Shown here one piece after another: positions 21,681-22,105 of a stretch of DNA of 22,105 nt. The stretch spans positions 1 to 22,105 of the forward strand of contig CAJTJA010000039.1 in NCBI GenBank assembly GCA_910576845.1. Reading direction: 5' to 3'. The notes below the pieces were generated by a model that did not search any database, was not told the DNA's origin, and worked only from the letters and a program-made list of their open reading frames with translations. Position numbers and translations under genes: made by a program. The number at the start of each line of letters is the position of its first letter. The stretch's first letter is position 1. Source of the DNA: an uncultured Oscillibacter sp. (GTDB lineage: Bacteria; Bacillota; Clostridia; Oscillospirales; Oscillospiraceae).

Positions 21681-22105
21681 TTACTCAGCCCTGAGGGCTT
21701 CCACGGGCTGGAGCTTGGAGGCTTTGATGGCCGGGTAGCTGCCGAAGATAAGCCCAAGCAGCACGGAGAAGCCGAGGGCTCCCGCCGTCACCGAGGCGGA
21801 GGGATAGATCGTCATTTGGAACAGCAGGTTTCCTGCCACATAGCAGCCCAGGGTGCCGATTAAAATGCCGATGATGCCGCCGATGCCGCAGAGCATTGCC
21901 GCCTCAATGAGAAATTGGGTGACAATGCTGCTGCGCTGTGCGCCGATGGCCCGGCGAATGCCGATTTCACGGGTTCGTTCGGTAACAGTCACCAGCATGA
22001 TGTTCATAATGCCGATGCCGCCCACCAAGAGGGAGATGGCCGCGATGCCGCCCAGCACCAGGGAGATCATGCCCATCTGCTCGTTCATGCTCTGCTGCCA
22101 GCGGT
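21681..22105 (-). CDS. MacB/FtsX-type ABC transporter permease (5' part outside the window)
   Basis: Only the last 141 or so residues are visible; the frame is open to the window edge, reading RWQQS before MNEQMGM, so that Met is internal. The fragment has the classic C-terminal FtsX/MacB permease pattern: a first membrane segment (ISLVLGGIAAISLLVGGIG), the cytoplasmic coupling loop VTERTREIGIRRAIGAQRS, and two further membrane segments around GIGGIIGILIGTLGCYV and LGFSVLLGLIFGSYPA. It ends KASKLQPVEALRAE. Such permeases pair with a MacB-like ATPase and export peptides, lipoproteins or drugs, or act in envelope stress. The partner genes would lie to the right, outside the window. Confidence 0.93.
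   Translation of the reverse strand, partial: RWQQSMNEQMGMISLVLGGIAAISLLVGGIGIMNIMLVTVTERTREIGIRRAIGAQRSSIVTQFLIEAAMLCGIGGIIGILIGTLGCYVAGNLLFQMTIYPSASVTAGALGFSVLLGLIFGSYPAIKASKLQPVEALRAE

Overview
The window is GC-rich bacterial chromosome that looks like a spore-forming Clostridia relative, most likely an Oscillospiraceae/Flavonifractor-type gut anaerobe. This is an inference from the era-yqzL-recO gene order, the CsoR-type copper operon, the PdaA-like deacetylase, the S-layer-homology (SLH) protein, strong AGGAGG ribosome binding sites and short intergenic gaps. I saw no phage, plasmid, CRISPR, tRNA or rRNA genes. Most genes are housekeeping, and no classical defence island is visible.

Layout. 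Positions 1-8044 (+ strand) hold a genome-maintenance and translation run: uvrA (5' end cut by the window), era, a decayed pyridoxamine-phosphate-oxidase-like gene, the small gene yqzL, recO, mutS2 and a GNAT acetyltransferase, closed by a hairpin terminator. Next come a uridine phosphorylase with its own clear promoter and an unrecognised 191-residue protein. The latter is followed by a 215-bp hairpin-rich element bounded by inverted repeats.

Positions 10069-12999 (- strand) are a copper operon. A promoter carrying two mirror-image CsoR boxes drives csoR and then a CopA-type P1B ATPase. The last 69 codons of copA are a CopZ-like chaperone domain with its own strong internal ribosome binding site. 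Upstream lies a GlmU-like left-handed beta-helix acyltransferase (- strand). It is followed by about 700 bp with no confident gene, holding a cluster of small hairpins and a doubtful 41-codon reading frame.

Positions 14440-16788 hold a PdaA-like polysaccharide deacetylase (- strand). Divergent from it is a two-gene unit of a membrane-anchored DNA/RNA non-specific nuclease and a DEDDh 3'-5' exonuclease that overlap by 4 nt. A 32-bp perfect palindrome ends this unit and the converging mtnA/short-pyruvate-kinase operon (- strand). The window closes with an SLH protein and the 3' end of a MacB/FtsX-type ABC transporter permease (- strand).

The observations most worth following are the CopA-CopZ fusion with internal start, the inverted-repeat element at 9848-10062, the operator-in-spacer copper promoter, the mtnA/mini-pyruvate-kinase pairing, and the coupled nuclease/exonuclease pair.
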